A stretch of DNA of 64,000 bases from an uncultured Clostridia bacterium (GCA_902477755.1 CABSIK010000002.1:62001-126000), one strand, 5' to 3'. Positions 51,435 to 60,687 are shown, counted from the stretch's first letter. Numbers and translations are program-made. The notes: a model not told the origin generated them from the sequence alone.

Positions 51435-51523
51435 GGGGCAAAAGTCACACTTTTGGATTTTTGTGCAAGGTTTCTTATAGGCAGGGCATAAAGTGAAATA
51501 AGACCAAAAAGGAGGAAAAATCA

Positions 51524-51787
51524 ATGGAAAAATTCTCCGATCTGCAGGAAAAAGAAGTTATCAACATTTGTGATGGCAGGCGGCTGGGCTTTGTGGGAGA
51601 TCTGGAACTGGATATTCCCTCTGGCAAGATACGCACGCTGATCATTCCCATGGAAGGCTGTAGGTGGAACCCTTTCGGCAGGGGCAGAGCCTATTATATT
51701 CCGTGGCGTTGTATCCGTCGTATCGGGGACGATATCATATTGGTGGAGGTGGATGCGGACAGCATGGAACGGGAGGAGACCCTATAG
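51524..51787 (+). CDS. YlmC/YmxH family PRC-barrel-like sporulation protein
   Basis: 87 aa. It reads E-K-E-V-I-N-I-x-D-G-R-R-L-G-F-V-G-D-L-E-L-D near the start and R-G-R-A-Y-Y-I-P-W-R-C-I-R-R-I-G-D-D-I-I-L-V-E-V in the second half, the YlmC/YmxH (PRC-barrel) pattern found in spore-formers. The exact role is unclear. AAGGAGG precedes the ATG. It diverges from nrdD and is followed by the nrdR promoter. Confidence 0.88.
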   Translation: MEKFSDLQEKEVINICDGRRLGFVGDLELDIPSGKIRTLIIPMEGCRWNPFGRGRAYYIPWRCIRRIGDDIILVEVDADSMEREETL

Positions 51788-51808
51788 GACAGAAACTGCC
51801 CTTTGTGC

Positions 51809-51837
51809 TTGACCTATGGGCAGTTCTGCTTTATACT
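51809..51837 (+). promoter_or_regulatory. nrdR promoter
   Basis: TTGACC (51809-51814), 17-bp spacer, TATACT (51832-51837). It overlaps a hairpin (ACTGCCC / GGGCAGT, 51790-51829) that may also end ymxH transcripts. Confidence 0.78.
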
Positions 51838-51878
51838 AAAAACCAGAGAATTTGAGAAACACAGGAGGAGGATTGGGC

Positions 51879-52346
51879 ATGAAATGTCCTTTTTGTAATT
51901 TTGCGGATACGAAGGTAATTGATTCCCGTGCACAGGACGACAATTCCGTGATTCGCCGCCGCCGTGTCTGTGAACAGTGCGGCAAGCGTTTTACCACATA
52001 TGAAAGAGTGGATATGATTCCCATCACCGTCATCAAGCGTGATGGCACTAGAGAAATTTTTGATAAGGCAAAACTTCAGAACGGGATCATGAAATCCTGC
52101 AACAAACGCCCCGTTACTGCACAGCAGATTCAGAAGCTGGTGGATGATATCGAAAATACACTGGCAGGCAGCGGTGAAAGAGAAGTGGAAAGCAAACAGC
52201 TGGGCAATCTGGTTATTGAACGGCTGAAAGATCTGGACGAAGTGGCTTATGTACGTTTTGCGTCCGTATACCGTCAATTTAAGGACATCAACAGTTTTAT
52301 TGACGAACTGGAAAAAATGCTCCATGAAAAGAACGGCAATTCCTGA
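51879..52346 (+). CDS. nrdR: Transcriptional repressor NrdR
   Basis: 155 aa. N-terminal zinc ribbon M-K-C-P-F-C and C-E-Q-C-G, with R-R-R-R-V for DNA contact, then an ATP-cone (V-I-K-R-D-G-T-R-E-I-F-D-K). Standard length. NrdR represses ribonucleotide reductase genes when dATP is high; the boxes at 51366-51412 are its likely target. ATG 51879 follows AGGAGGAGG; an upstream frame to 51852 is not used. Confidence 0.96.
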   Translation: MKCPFCNFADTKVIDSRAQDDNSVIRRRRVCEQCGKRFTTYERVDMIPITVIKRDGTREIFDKAKLQNGIMKSCNKRPVTAQQIQKLVDDIENTLAGSGEREVESKQLGNLVIERLKDLDEVAYVRFASVYRQFKDINSFIDELEKMLHEKNGNS

Positions 52347-52364
52347 GAAAAGAGGCGGCATTCT

Positions 52365-52637
52365 ATGGAACAGAAAGTAAAAGCAGTTTTTGCTGCCCAT
52401 CCTGATGGTCAGGAAACAGCGGCACGCATTGCCAGAGCGTATCTGGCGGCAGGTGTGGAAGTACTGGAAAGCCAGCTGGAAGGTCTGGCGGAAAATCAGG
52501 CACTGGCAGCGGAAAAAGGCATGAGCCATTTGTTATACTTCCATGATGCGGAACACATCACCATGGTGAGTCTCATGGATGAAATGGGTGGTTTTACTGT
52601 GGACATTCTGGTTTCAGATCTGCAGCTTCCCCAATAA
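52365..52637 (+). CDS. Hypothetical protein, 90 aa
   Basis: A small soluble alpha/beta protein: strand V-K-A-V-F-A-A, helix rich in Ala/Glu, then L-L-Y-F-H-D and a C-terminal strand F-T-V-D-I-L-V-S-D-L. The pattern is loosely like an anticodon-binding-type or small Rossmann domain, but I do not recognise the family. It begins 18 nt after nrdR with a modest AAGAGGCGG site and is likely in the same operon. Confidence 0.6.
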   Translation: MEQKVKAVFAAHPDGQETAARIARAYLAAGVEVLESQLEGLAENQALAAEKGMSHLLYFHDAEHITMVSLMDEMGGFTVDILVSDLQLPQ

Positions 52638-52667
52638 AAAAATTTTTTAGAGACAGGCAAGAAAGCA

Positions 52668-52727
52668 AAAAATACCTCATAAGATGAAATTGTAAGTCGA
52701 TACAATTTTACTTAAGGAGGTATTTTT
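52668..52727 (+). promoter_or_regulatory. Long hairpin covering the ribosome binding site of the next gene
   Basis: AAAAATACCTC (52668-52678) pairs with GAGGTATTTTT (52717-52727); inside, TAAG pairs with CTTA and AAATTGTA with TACAATTT (loop AGTCGA). The site AAGGAGG (52714-52720) lies mostly within the stem, and the ATG follows at 52731. It could act as an SD-covering switch, an RNA thermometer, or a terminator whose T-run is TTTTT. Confidence 0.75.
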
Positions 52728-52730
52728 ATT

Positions 52731-52922
52731 ATGTGTGGATTCGGTGGTTGTGGTAATGACAGTTTCATTTGGGTGATTCTGCTGTTGTGCCTGTGCGGCA
52801 ATAACAACAACAGCAGCTGCGGCTGTGGCAATGACAATTCCTGGCTGTGGATTCTGATCCTGCTGTGCTGCTGCGGCAACAACAACTGCGGCGGTCAGCT
52901 GAACAACTGCGGTAACTGCTGA
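52731..52922 (+). CDS. Small Cys/Gly/Asn-rich membrane-type protein
   Basis: 63 aa. It has two similar halves: C-G-N-D-S-F-I-W-V-I-L-L-L-C-L-C-G-N-N-N and C-G-N-D-N-S-W-L-W-I-L-I-L-L-C-C-C-G-N-N, each a short hydrophobic stretch capped by C-G-N repeats. Roughly a quarter of residues are Cys. I do not know the family; very short Gly/Cys/Asn-rich hydrophobic peptides occur in spore-formers. The very strong AAGGAGGT site is inside a hairpin. A terminator follows. Confidence 0.7.
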   Translation: MCGFGGCGNDSFIWVILLLCLCGNNNNSSCGCGNDNSWLWILILLCCCGNNNCGGQLNNCGNC

Positions 52923-52950
52923 TACCCTCTGGGATCAGACGGTACAAATA

Positions 52951-53023
52951 CAGGCGGCGGTGCACAGCCGCCTGTTCGCTCAAAAAAGAGTGTTTTGGCT
53001 GGATGCGAAAACACTCTTTTTTT
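52951..53023 (+). terminator. Two hairpins after the Cys/Gly/Asn-rich gene, the second a terminator
   Basis: CAGGCGGC / GCCGCCTG (52951-52974), then AAAAAAGAGTGTTTT / AAAACACTCTTTTTTT (52982-53023) with a T-run. Confidence 0.92.
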
Positions 53024-53099
53024 GTTGTCATTTGCGGTGAAAATCCCCCGTGGACAGGTCTGCTTTCTTTTACAATAGAATAAAGAAGGAGGAATTTTC

Positions 53100-53678
53100 A
53101 TGCAGTTACATATCAGACAGAAACAGGACCCTGTTACCCTTTATCTGGAAGGGCAGAAAGAAAGCTATCTTGCCAGAGCGGCACAGGAAACACCTTTTTA
53201 TGAAGCATACTATATGCAGTGTATCGAAAGTACCGTAGCCGATGGCTATGAAATGTTTTTGCTGGATTTCAGTCGGGAGAATTATTTCAGAGCCAACGTG
53301 GAACGGTTAGATTTGGAAAGCGGCAAGCGTTTTTTCAAGCTGGCTGGTATCCACCATACTATTCGTGTGGTGCGGCGACGGAAAAAACAACTGGATTGGG
53401 AGGAAATGTCCGCAGCCATGGCAAGGGTTTATGAACTGAACGAAAAAGAGCGGCAAATGGCAGATATTCTATACCGCTGCGCTAGTCTGTATCAAAGCGG
53501 TTTTGCGGAACTCTTTGCCCGTACCACGGCAAGATATCTTTTTCATACCATTGAGATGACACCGCAGACGTTGGCGTTTTTGCTGAACTTCTGGTATAAT
53601 TCTTACAGTAGTTTTATGGCGTCTTTTGTGGGATATGTGCCTTTTCATATCCGGCTGCAAAAGGCGTCCGGTTCCTAA
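53100..53678 (+). CDS. Hypothetical protein upstream of addA
   Basis: 192 aa, ATG after AAGGAGGAA. Mixed alpha/beta with a basic stretch (V-V-R-R-R-R-K-K) and an aromatic C-terminal third (F-L-L-N-F-W-Y-N-S-Y-S-S-F). No motif of AddB, RexB or other nuclease subunits is visible, and it is far too short. It ends 20 nt before addA and is probably co-transcribed with it. The function is unknown. Confidence 0.65.
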   Translation: MQLHIRQKQDPVTLYLEGQKESYLARAAQETPFYEAYYMQCIESTVADGYEMFLLDFSRENYFRANVERLDLESGKRFFKLAGIHHTIRVVRRRKKQLDWEEMSAAMARVYELNEKERQMADILYRCASLYQSGFAELFARTTARYLFHTIEMTPQTLAFLLNFWYNSYSSFMASFVGYVPFHIRLQKASGS

Positions 53679-53698
53679 GAAAAGATGAGGTGAACAGC

Positions 53699-56600
53699 GT
53701 GGGAGCAAAGTGGACAACACAGCAGAAAGAAGCCATTGACGCAAGAGGGAGTGATATTCTCGTTTCTGCGGCGGCAGGCAGCGGCAAAACAGCCGTATTG
53801 GTAGAGCGTATCATTCAGCGGATCACAGCCGAAGAAGAACCGCTGGATATCGACCGTTTGCTGGTGGTGACGTTTACAAAAGCGGCAGCGGCAGAAATGA
53901 GTCAGCGTATTGGCGCCGCCATTACGAAAAAACTGGAAGAAAAGCCCGATGATGTCCATTTGCAGAACCAGCTCACTTATTTGAGTCGGGCAGACATCAA
54001 AACCATTCACGCTTTTTGTCTGCAAGTCATTCGGGAGTATTATGACAGATTGGATATTGACCCGGCAGTGAAAACGGCAGACCCGGCGGAAATCGCTTTG
54101 CTGCAAAAAGATGTGCTGGGAGAATTGTTTGAAACCCTTTATGAAGCAGAGGATGAAGGCTTTCTCCGTCTATTGGAAACCTATGGAGAAAATACAGGAG
54201 ATCAGCGGCTGAAGGATTTGATTTTGCAGGTTTATAAATTCTCACAGGGGTATCCCGACCCGGATAATCTTTTGCGGAAGATGGCAGAGCAGTTTTACAT
54301 GGCAGAAGGAGATACCGTTGACCAGTGCGCATGGATGCCCCTCATTAGGGAAGGTATCACCAATGGGGTGGATTATGCTCTGTATAACTTGCAGAAGGCT
54401 TATGACCGCATTTGCGGCAATGGAGAATTCACTGCCTATGGAGAGCGTTTAGAGGCAGAATTAGAAGGTGTAAAAGCCCTGCGGCAGGCGTTGGAACAGC
54501 CTTGTTACGCAGATTGGCATCAAGCCTATGTTGCTGTGGATTTTGCCCGTATGCCAGCTTACCGCGGGAAGGATAAAGAAACTGCGGATTGGGTGAAAAA
54601 TCTGCGGAATGAAGCAAAAGAAGCCATTGGCAAATTGGGAGAAACCTATTTTTGCTATGGCGCAGAAACCCAAACAAAACTCATTTCCTCTCTGTATCCC
54701 ATTGCCAAAGCCTTGTCAGAAACAGTTATCCGTTTTGCGGAAGCCTTTGCACAGGCGAAAAAAGAAAAACTCTGGCTGGATTTCAATGACTATGAACATT
54801 TTGCCCTGCAAATCCTCACAGAACCCGGCAGTACCAAAGACAATATCATCCCCACAGACGCCGCAAAACAGATGCAGCAAAAGTATGACGAAATCATGAT
54901 TGACGAGTATCAGGACAGCAATGTGGTGCAGGAAATGCTGTTGACGGCAGTATCCGGTGCTTATGCAGGCAAAAACAACCGCTTTATGGTGGGGGATGTG
55001 AAGCAGAGCATTTACCGTTTCCGCCTTGCTATGCCTCAGCTGTTCAATGAGAAATATCGTACTTATCCTGTGGAAAAAGGCGGCAAAACCAGAAAAATCA
55101 TTTTGTCTAAAAACTTCCGCAGCCGGAAAAATGTGCTGGATGGCATCAATTTTATTTTCCGTCAGACCATGTCAGAAGCTTTTGGGGATGTGGATTATGA
55201 TGACGAAGCGGCATTGTATGCAGGAGCGGATTTCCCAGACTTTGATGGGCTTTGCGGCGGTGAAAATGAAATGATGCTGTTGGATTTGTCCTCGGAAGGA
55301 ACGGATGAGCAGCTGACCGATTTGGAAGAACTGGATAAGCGGCAAATGGAAGCCACCATGATTGCCGGAAAGATCAGAGAAATGATGAAGGCTGGCTATC
55401 AGGTCTATGACCGGGGGCTGGAAAGCTATCGCCCTATGGAATATCGGGATGTGGCAGTTCTGGTGCGGAGTATCCGCAGCTGGGGTACAACACTGGATGA
55501 TATTTTCGGCAAAGAAGGCATTCCTTATTATGCGGAAACGGCAGAAGGATATTTTGATGTGCCGGAAATTGATACAGTTTTGAATTTCCTCCGCCTTATT
55601 GACAATCCTTATCAGGATATTCCTTTGCTTTCTGTGCTCCATTCGCCTTTGTATGGCATCAGTGCTGACGCTTTGATGGAAATCCGTCTTTTTGGCGGTG
55701 ATGGATTGTTTTATGAATGTGTCCTGCGGTATCTGGCAGAGGGTGCAGAAGAAGAAATTCTGGAAAAACTGGAACGCTTCCAGTCGGATTTGCTGGATTG
55801 GCGTGAAAAGGCAAAAGAATTGTCCCTTTGTGAATTGCTGCGGTATCTCTATCAGCAGACGGGATATTATGATTATGCAGGCATGACGCCCGGCGGCAGT
55901 CTGCGTCAGGCAAACCTGCGGCTTTTGCTGGAAAAAGCGGAAACTTATGAAAATAACAGCGGAAAAGGGCTGTTCCATTTTATCCGTTTTGTGGAGGATA
56001 TGAAAACGGCAGAAACAGAATCCTCTGCCGCAAAACTCCAAAGCGAAGCCGATGATTTGGTGCGTGTCATGACCATTCATAAAAGTAAAGGGCTGGAATT
56101 CCCTGTGGTCTTTGTAGCAGACCTTGGGAAACAGTTTAATGACGCCGATGCAAAGGCCGCTGTCATCACCCATCAGGAATGGGGATATGGCATGGATTAT
56201 ATGGACTTAGACCATCGAGCTTCCTATCGGACGTTGTCCAAAACCGCATTGGCAGAAGCCATCAGACAGGAAAATCTGTCAGAAGAAATGCGTGTATTAT
56301 ATGTAGCGTTGACCAGAGCAAAGGAAAAACTGATTTTGACAGGAACGGTGCGCAATCTGCAAAAATCTGTGGAAAAATGGGCAGAAACAGCAGATTCTGT
56401 GGAAGAATTGCTGCCAGTATTCCGTCTGCGTCGAGGAAGGAGCTATCTGGATTGGATTATGCCTGCACTCCTGCGCCATCCACAGGGAAGGGTATTGCCG
56501 GAACCTTGGGAGCCAGCAGACAGAGGTGAGGCACGACAGTTTTTGGACGAGCCATCCCGTTGGAAATTTACTTTTTTGGAAAAAGGGGATATCTACGGAA

Positions 56601-57385
56601 CAGAGCAGGAAAAACAGGAACTGGCAGAAGAACAGCAGAATGTCTTTGAAAATTGGGATACAGAGCCGGATTACAGCGGCAGAAAAGAGGAGATTTTCCG
56701 CATCCTGTCATGGAAATATGATTATGAAACTGCCACCATGCTGCCCACAAAAGTTTCTATTTCTGAAATCAAGCGGCGGTATCAAGCAGAAATTTCCGGT
56801 GAAGAAGTACCTATGCCGCAGGAATTGCAGATTCCTCAGTTTGGTCAGAAAAAAGAAGGGCTGACAGCGGCAGAAATCGGTACTGCTATGCATACAGTTA
56901 TGGAAGCGGCAGACCTGCGAAAAGCCTATGATGCCGATACTTTGGAAGAACTGCTGTCACAATTGCAGCAGCAAGGTCGGCTGACGGAGGAAGAAAGGGC
57001 TGCTATTCGCCGAAAAGAGCTTCTCAATTTCTTTTCTTCTGATTTGGCGAAACGGATACAAAAGGCGGAAGAAATTCATAAAGAACAGCCTTTTGCTATG
57101 TTGGTGGAGCCGAAAGAAGTTTTTCTGGACGAAATATATCAGGATATGGAGGAATTTATCCAGATTAATGGTATTATCGACTGCTATTTTGTAGAAGAAA
57201 AGGGCGTTGTGCTGGTGGACTATAAAAGCGACCGCCTTTGGCAGGAGGATGCTTTTTTGGAGAAATATAAAATCCAGCTGAAGCTTTATAAAGAAGCGCT
57301 GGAACGTGTGACGGAACTGCCTGTAAAGGCATGTTATATCTATGCTTTTGCACCGGGTAAAACGATCCAGATTGACTTTGGGTAA
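53699..57385 (+). CDS. addA: ATP-dependent helicase/nuclease subunit A
   Basis: 1228 aa from GTG 53699 (TGAGGTG upstream; GTG 53690 is an alternative). UvrD-type helicase: Walker A A-A-A-G-S-G-K-T, motif II D-E-Y-Q-D-S-N, later V-M-T-I-H-K-S-K-G-L-E-F and V-L-Y-V-A-L-T-R-A-K-E. The C-terminal RecB-type nuclease has D-C-Y-F-V-E-E and V-L-V-D-Y-K-S-D. AddA with AddB processes double-strand breaks. No addB lies next to it in this window. Confidence 0.95.
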   Translation: MGAKWTTQQKEAIDARGSDILVSAAAGSGKTAVLVERIIQRITAEEEPLDIDRLLVVTFTKAAAAEMSQRIGAAITKKLEEKPDDVHLQNQLTYLSRADIKTIHAFCLQVIREYYDRLDIDPAVKTADPAEIALLQKDVLGELFETLYEAEDEGFLRLLETYGENTGDQRLKDLILQVYKFSQGYPDPDNLLRKMAEQFYMAEGDTVDQCAWMPLIREGITNGVDYALYNLQKAYDRICGNGEFTAYGERLEAELEGVKALRQALEQPCYADWHQAYVAVDFARMPAYRGKDKETADWVKNLRNEAKEAIGKLGETYFCYGAETQTKLISSLYPIAKALSETVIRFAEAFAQAKKEKLWLDFNDYEHFALQILTEPGSTKDNIIPTDAAKQMQQKYDEIMIDEYQDSNVVQEMLLTAVSGAYAGKNNRFMVGDVKQSIYRFRLAMPQLFNEKYRTYPVEKGGKTRKIILSKNFRSRKNVLDGINFIFRQTMSEAFGDVDYDDEAALYAGADFPDFDGLCGGENEMMLLDLSSEGTDEQLTDLEELDKRQMEATMIAGKIREMMKAGYQVYDRGLESYRPMEYRDVAVLVRSIRSWGTTLDDIFGKEGIPYYAETAEGYFDVPEIDTVLNFLRLIDNPYQDIPLLSVLHSPLYGISADALMEIRLFGGDGLFYECVLRYLAEGAEEEILEKLERFQSDLLDWREKAKELSLCELLRYLYQQTGYYDYAGMTPGGSLRQANLRLLLEKAETYENNSGKGLFHFIRFVEDMKTAETESSAAKLQSEADDLVRVMTIHKSKGLEFPVVFVADLGKQFNDADAKAAVITHQEWGYGMDYMDLDHRASYRTLSKTALAEAIRQENLSEEMRVLYVALTRAKEKLILTGTVRNLQKSVEKWAETADSVEELLPVFRLRRGRSYLDWIMPALLRHPQGRVLPEPWEPADRGEARQFLDEPSRWKFTFLEKGDIYGTEQEKQELAEEQQNVFENWDTEPDYSGRKEEIFRILSWKYDYETATMLPTKVSISEIKRRYQAEISGEEVPMPQELQIPQFGQKKEGLTAAEIGTAMHTVMEAADLRKAYDADTLEELLSQLQQQGRLTEEERAAIRRKELLNFFSSDLAKRIQKAEEIHKEQPFAMLVEPKEVFLDEIYQDMEEFIQINGIIDCYFVEEKGVVLVDYKSDRLWQEDAFLEKYKIQLKLYKEALERVTELPVKACYIYAFAPGKTIQIDFG

Positions 57386-57395
57386 AAATAAAAAA

Positions 57396-57429
57396 GGAAA
57401 CACCTGAAAATATAGGTGTTTCCTTTTTT
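57396..57429 (+). terminator. Terminator after addA
   Basis: GGAAACACCT / AGGTGTTTCC, 10 bp, with A-tract before and T-tract after. Confidence 0.93.
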
Positions 57430-57555
57430 TGTGTATTTGTCATGTGCAGGATATGTTTTTGGCAAGAAAACATTGTAAAGAAAAAAATATAGGTCAAAGG
57501 TAGTCTTTGTATTTTGCAGCAGAACGTGGTAAACTGGTTTTGATGAATAATTTAA

Positions 57556-57605
57556 TTTTTTTGTAAGGAAGTCACCGTTTTTTTGTAAAACTTACTTGTT
57601 ATGAT
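57556..57605 (+). promoter_or_regulatory. Direct repeats and -10 upstream of the response regulator
   Basis: TTTTTTTGTAA occurs at 57556-57566 and 57578-57588, 22 bp apart, upstream of a TATGAT -10 (57600-57605). There is no good -35, so an activator such as the response regulator itself may bind the repeats. Confidence 0.6.
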
Positions 57606-57641
57606 AGAATTGAGAAAAAATGCAATACAGGGGGAAAGAAC

Positions 57642-58340
57642 ATGGAAAATAAATTCAATATTCTGGTTTGCGATGATGACAAGAGCATTGTGGATGCCAT
57701 CGAAATTTATTTAAAACAGGAAAATTATAATGTAATTAAAGCATATAACGGTTTGGAAGCACTGCAGGCGTTGGAAGAAAATGAAATCCACCTGATCCTG
57801 CTGGATATCATGATGCCGAAAATGGATGGGCTGAATACGACAGTGAAGATTCGGGAAACCCTGAATATCCCTATCATTATTCTGTCTGCGAAATCGGAAG
57901 ACACAGATAAGATTCTGGGGCTGAATTTCGGCGCCGATGACTATATCACAAAGCCTTTCAATCCACTGGAACTGCTGGCGAGAGTAAAAAGCCAAATGCG
58001 CCGTTATACTTCTTTGGGCAGTATTGCGGAAAAAAGCAATGTCATCAAAATCGGCGGTCTGGAACTGGATAAGGATGCCAAAGAAGTTCGCGTAGAAGGG
58101 GAGCCGGTGAAACTGACTGCAACGGAATATGGTATTTTGCAGCTTTTGATGGAAAATGCCGGAAAGGTCTTTTCCATTGACCAGATTTACGAAAAAGTAT
58201 GGAATGAATTATCTTTCGCACCGGAAAATACGGTTTCTGTGCATATTCGTCGTATTCGTGAAAAAATCGAGATCAATCCGAAAGAGCCAAAGTATTTGAA
58301 GGTGGTGTGGGGTATTGGCTACAAGATCGAAAAAATCTAA
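57642..58340 (+). CDS. OmpR/PhoB-family response regulator
   Basis: 232 aa. Receiver domain with acidic pocket C-D-D-D, the phospho-Asp in L-I-L-L-D-I-M-M-P-K-M-D, T/S and Lys switch residues (L-S-A-K, K-P-F), then the winged-helix output domain with V-S-V-H-I-R-R-I-R-E-K-I. VanR/WalR-like in type. The site is GGGGGAAAG. The kinase gene overlaps its 3' end by 26 nt. Confidence 0.94.
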   Translation: MENKFNILVCDDDKSIVDAIEIYLKQENYNVIKAYNGLEALQALEENEIHLILLDIMMPKMDGLNTTVKIRETLNIPIIILSAKSEDTDKILGLNFGADDYITKPFNPLELLARVKSQMRRYTSLGSIAEKSNVIKIGGLELDKDAKEVRVEGEPVKLTATEYGILQLLMENAGKVFSIDQIYEKVWNELSFAPENTVSVHIRRIREKIEINPKEPKYLKVVWGIGYKIEKI

Positions 58341-60639
58341 ACTGTATCAGACTGGATGGAAGGTGTGCGCAACCTGCATACTTTTCATCATGGCAATGGT
58401 GATTTTTTTCTGTGGTGTGGTGTTTTCCAGTGTTACGAAAAACTGGGGCAGCAGTATTCTAACGGAAGAAAATTTTTATGATACGGTGGAACTGCGGAAT
58501 CTGTTTTTCTCCACGCTGGATGAAGCAGTTCTTGCAGATGTTTATTATGAAAGCGAAGCCAAAATACAATCTGGGGAAAAAGTAGACAGAGAAGCACTTT
58601 TGGCAGGTTTTAAACGATATTACAACATCATTGACGGGGTCATCACCGGTAATACAGAAATCAATGACACCTATGACGGGCTGATTGTATACGGAAACAT
58701 TCCGGAAAGGCTGGAGGATAAGTTCATAGAATATGAGGGATTGGTGGAAACCAGACTGCCCCAGTACCGCCAGATGTATATTCAGGATCAGCTGGATGAA
58801 TATCGTGAAGCTGTGCGGTATCTGGAAAGCCTGACCAATTTCTATTATTTTGTGGAAGACGAGCAGGGGCGTGTGGTAGCTGGCAATGCAACCCGTGCGG
58901 AGGTCAGCAGCAAGAGTCATACCATTATGCTTTCTGCGGAATTTTCCAGTGACAACCTCAGTGATAAGTCTTATTATGCCTACAGCAATGCTTATGTGGA
59001 AAACAGCAACTATCGTGTGTATGCTGCGGTGGATGAACCTCTGCGTGAAGGAGATGACTTCTATGATCTGTATCAGGAATTCATTCTGGCAAAAAGCAGC
59101 ATGCCTTACTTGTTTGTGGTATCCACCATTGCATGTTTGCTGTTTATGATCTGTTTGGTATATCTGATTCGTGTGGCAGGTCAGAAGAAAAAAGGCGGAC
59201 AGGTGAAATACCTGCTGGTAGATAGGATTTACAATGAAATACATTTCCTGTTGGTAGGATTGTTCGGTTTATTTTCTTTTTTCATGGCACTGACGCTGCT
59301 GGAATTCATCCTCTATCGCGGCATGCCCTTCTGGTCGTATGTATTCCTGACGCTTCTGGGAATTTTATATATCGCAGATGTGGCAGTGGGACTGAGCTAT
59401 GTCTTATCCCTGAGCAGACAGATCAAGGGTAAGATTCTGGCAAGAAATACACTGGTTTCTGTGTTCCTGCGAAAGATTGCTTCTCTTTTTACAGGAGCGA
59501 CTTTCCGAGGCTGGATGCTGTTGGTAATGCTGGCTTATGGCCTTGGGAACTGTTTCCTTGTGTTCATGATCTGCATGTATTTCAACAGCAGTCTGGTACT
59601 GGCATTCTTTGGTCTTTTGATCGTGTTTAATATATTCTGTTTGTATCTGTTTTTGCGCGCACTGCGTTCTTTGAAGCGCATTATGATTTCCGCAAGAGAA
59701 ACTTCTAAAGGCAATCTGACTTATCAGCTGGATTTGGCAGAGATTTCACCCTCTTTCCTGAATTTTGCGGAGGATATTGCCAATATTCAGGACGGTTTGA
59801 AAAATGCCGTAGAAGAAGCGGTCAAAGGGGAACGAATGAAGACAGAATTGATCACAAATGTTTCTCATGACCTGAAAACACCTCTGACATCCATTGTGAC
59901 CTATGTGGATCTGCTGAAACAGCAGAAACTGGATAATCCAGTTGCCAGAGATTATGTGGATGTACTGCAAGTGAAGTCCTATCGTCTGAAACAATTGATC
60001 GAAGACCTCATTGAAGCCAGCAAGGTTTCCAGCGGAAATGTGGCTGTAGAAAAAATGCGGATAGATTATCGTCAGCTCACCATGCAGGCCATTGGGGAAA
60101 TGGAAGAAAAAATCGAAGAAGCCAGACTGGAATTCAGACTTAGTTGTCCAGAGCCTGTATTCATCGAAGCTGACGGCAGACACATGTGGCGTATTTTGGA
60201 GAATATGCTCTCTAATGTCATCAAATATTCCATGGAAGGCTCTAGGGTATATATTGATATTTTCCAGACGGAAGAACATGGTATATTGGTTATGAAAAAT
60301 ATTTCTGCAACACCTATCGACTTTGATGCAACGCGCTTAACAGAGCGTTTTGTTCGCGGTGACAGCTCCCGTACCACAGAAGGCAGCGGTCTGGGACTTT
60401 CCATTGCCCAGAGTCTGGCAGAAGTGCAGGGCGGAACATTTGGTATACAGGTAGATGGTGATTTGTTTAAGGCTGTTGTCAGTATGCAGCTTTGGAGAAA
60501 TGATCCGGCAGATGTGGAAGACGAAGAAGAAATGGAAGAAGATGCGGAAGTGGAAGACGCTGCAGAGGTTTCACAGCCGGAAGCAGCTTCTGCGGAAACT
60601 CCGGAAGAAATGGAAATGCCTGAAGAAGAAACCAAATGA
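58315..60639 (+). CDS. Sensor histidine kinase
   Basis: 774 aa, TTG start inside the regulator gene. An N-terminal membrane helix (about 15-38), a large outside sensor (about 40-255), then a cluster of membrane helices (about 260-450), HAMP-like region, HisKA (N-V-S-H-D-L-K-T-P-L-T-S, phospho-His) and HATPase_c with N-box L-E-N-M-L-S-N-V-I-K-Y and G-S-G-L-G-L-S. The last 45 or so residues are a strongly acidic Glu-rich tail, unusual for kinases. The signal sensed is unknown. Confidence 0.92.
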   Translation: MATRSKKSKLYQTGWKVCATCILFIMAMVIFFCGVVFSSVTKNWGSSILTEENFYDTVELRNLFFSTLDEAVLADVYYESEAKIQSGEKVDREALLAGFKRYYNIIDGVITGNTEINDTYDGLIVYGNIPERLEDKFIEYEGLVETRLPQYRQMYIQDQLDEYREAVRYLESLTNFYYFVEDEQGRVVAGNATRAEVSSKSHTIMLSAEFSSDNLSDKSYYAYSNAYVENSNYRVYAAVDEPLREGDDFYDLYQEFILAKSSMPYLFVVSTIACLLFMICLVYLIRVAGQKKKGGQVKYLLVDRIYNEIHFLLVGLFGLFSFFMALTLLEFILYRGMPFWSYVFLTLLGILYIADVAVGLSYVLSLSRQIKGKILARNTLVSVFLRKIASLFTGATFRGWMLLVMLAYGLGNCFLVFMICMYFNSSLVLAFFGLLIVFNIFCLYLFLRALRSLKRIMISARETSKGNLTYQLDLAEISPSFLNFAEDIANIQDGLKNAVEEAVKGERMKTELITNVSHDLKTPLTSIVTYVDLLKQQKLDNPVARDYVDVLQVKSYRLKQLIEDLIEASKVSSGNVAVEKMRIDYRQLTMQAIGEMEEKIEEARLEFRLSCPEPVFIEADGRHMWRILENMLSNVIKYSMEGSRVYIDIFQTEEHGILVMKNISATPIDFDATRLTERFVRGDSSRTTEGSGLGLSIAQSLAEVQGGTFGIQVDGDLFKAVVSMQLWRNDPADVEDEEEMEEDAEVEDAAEVSQPEAASAETPEEMEMPEEETK

Positions 60640-60687
60640 TGCATCAAATCAATATACTTGAAATGTATATTTAAATTCCAGAAATTT

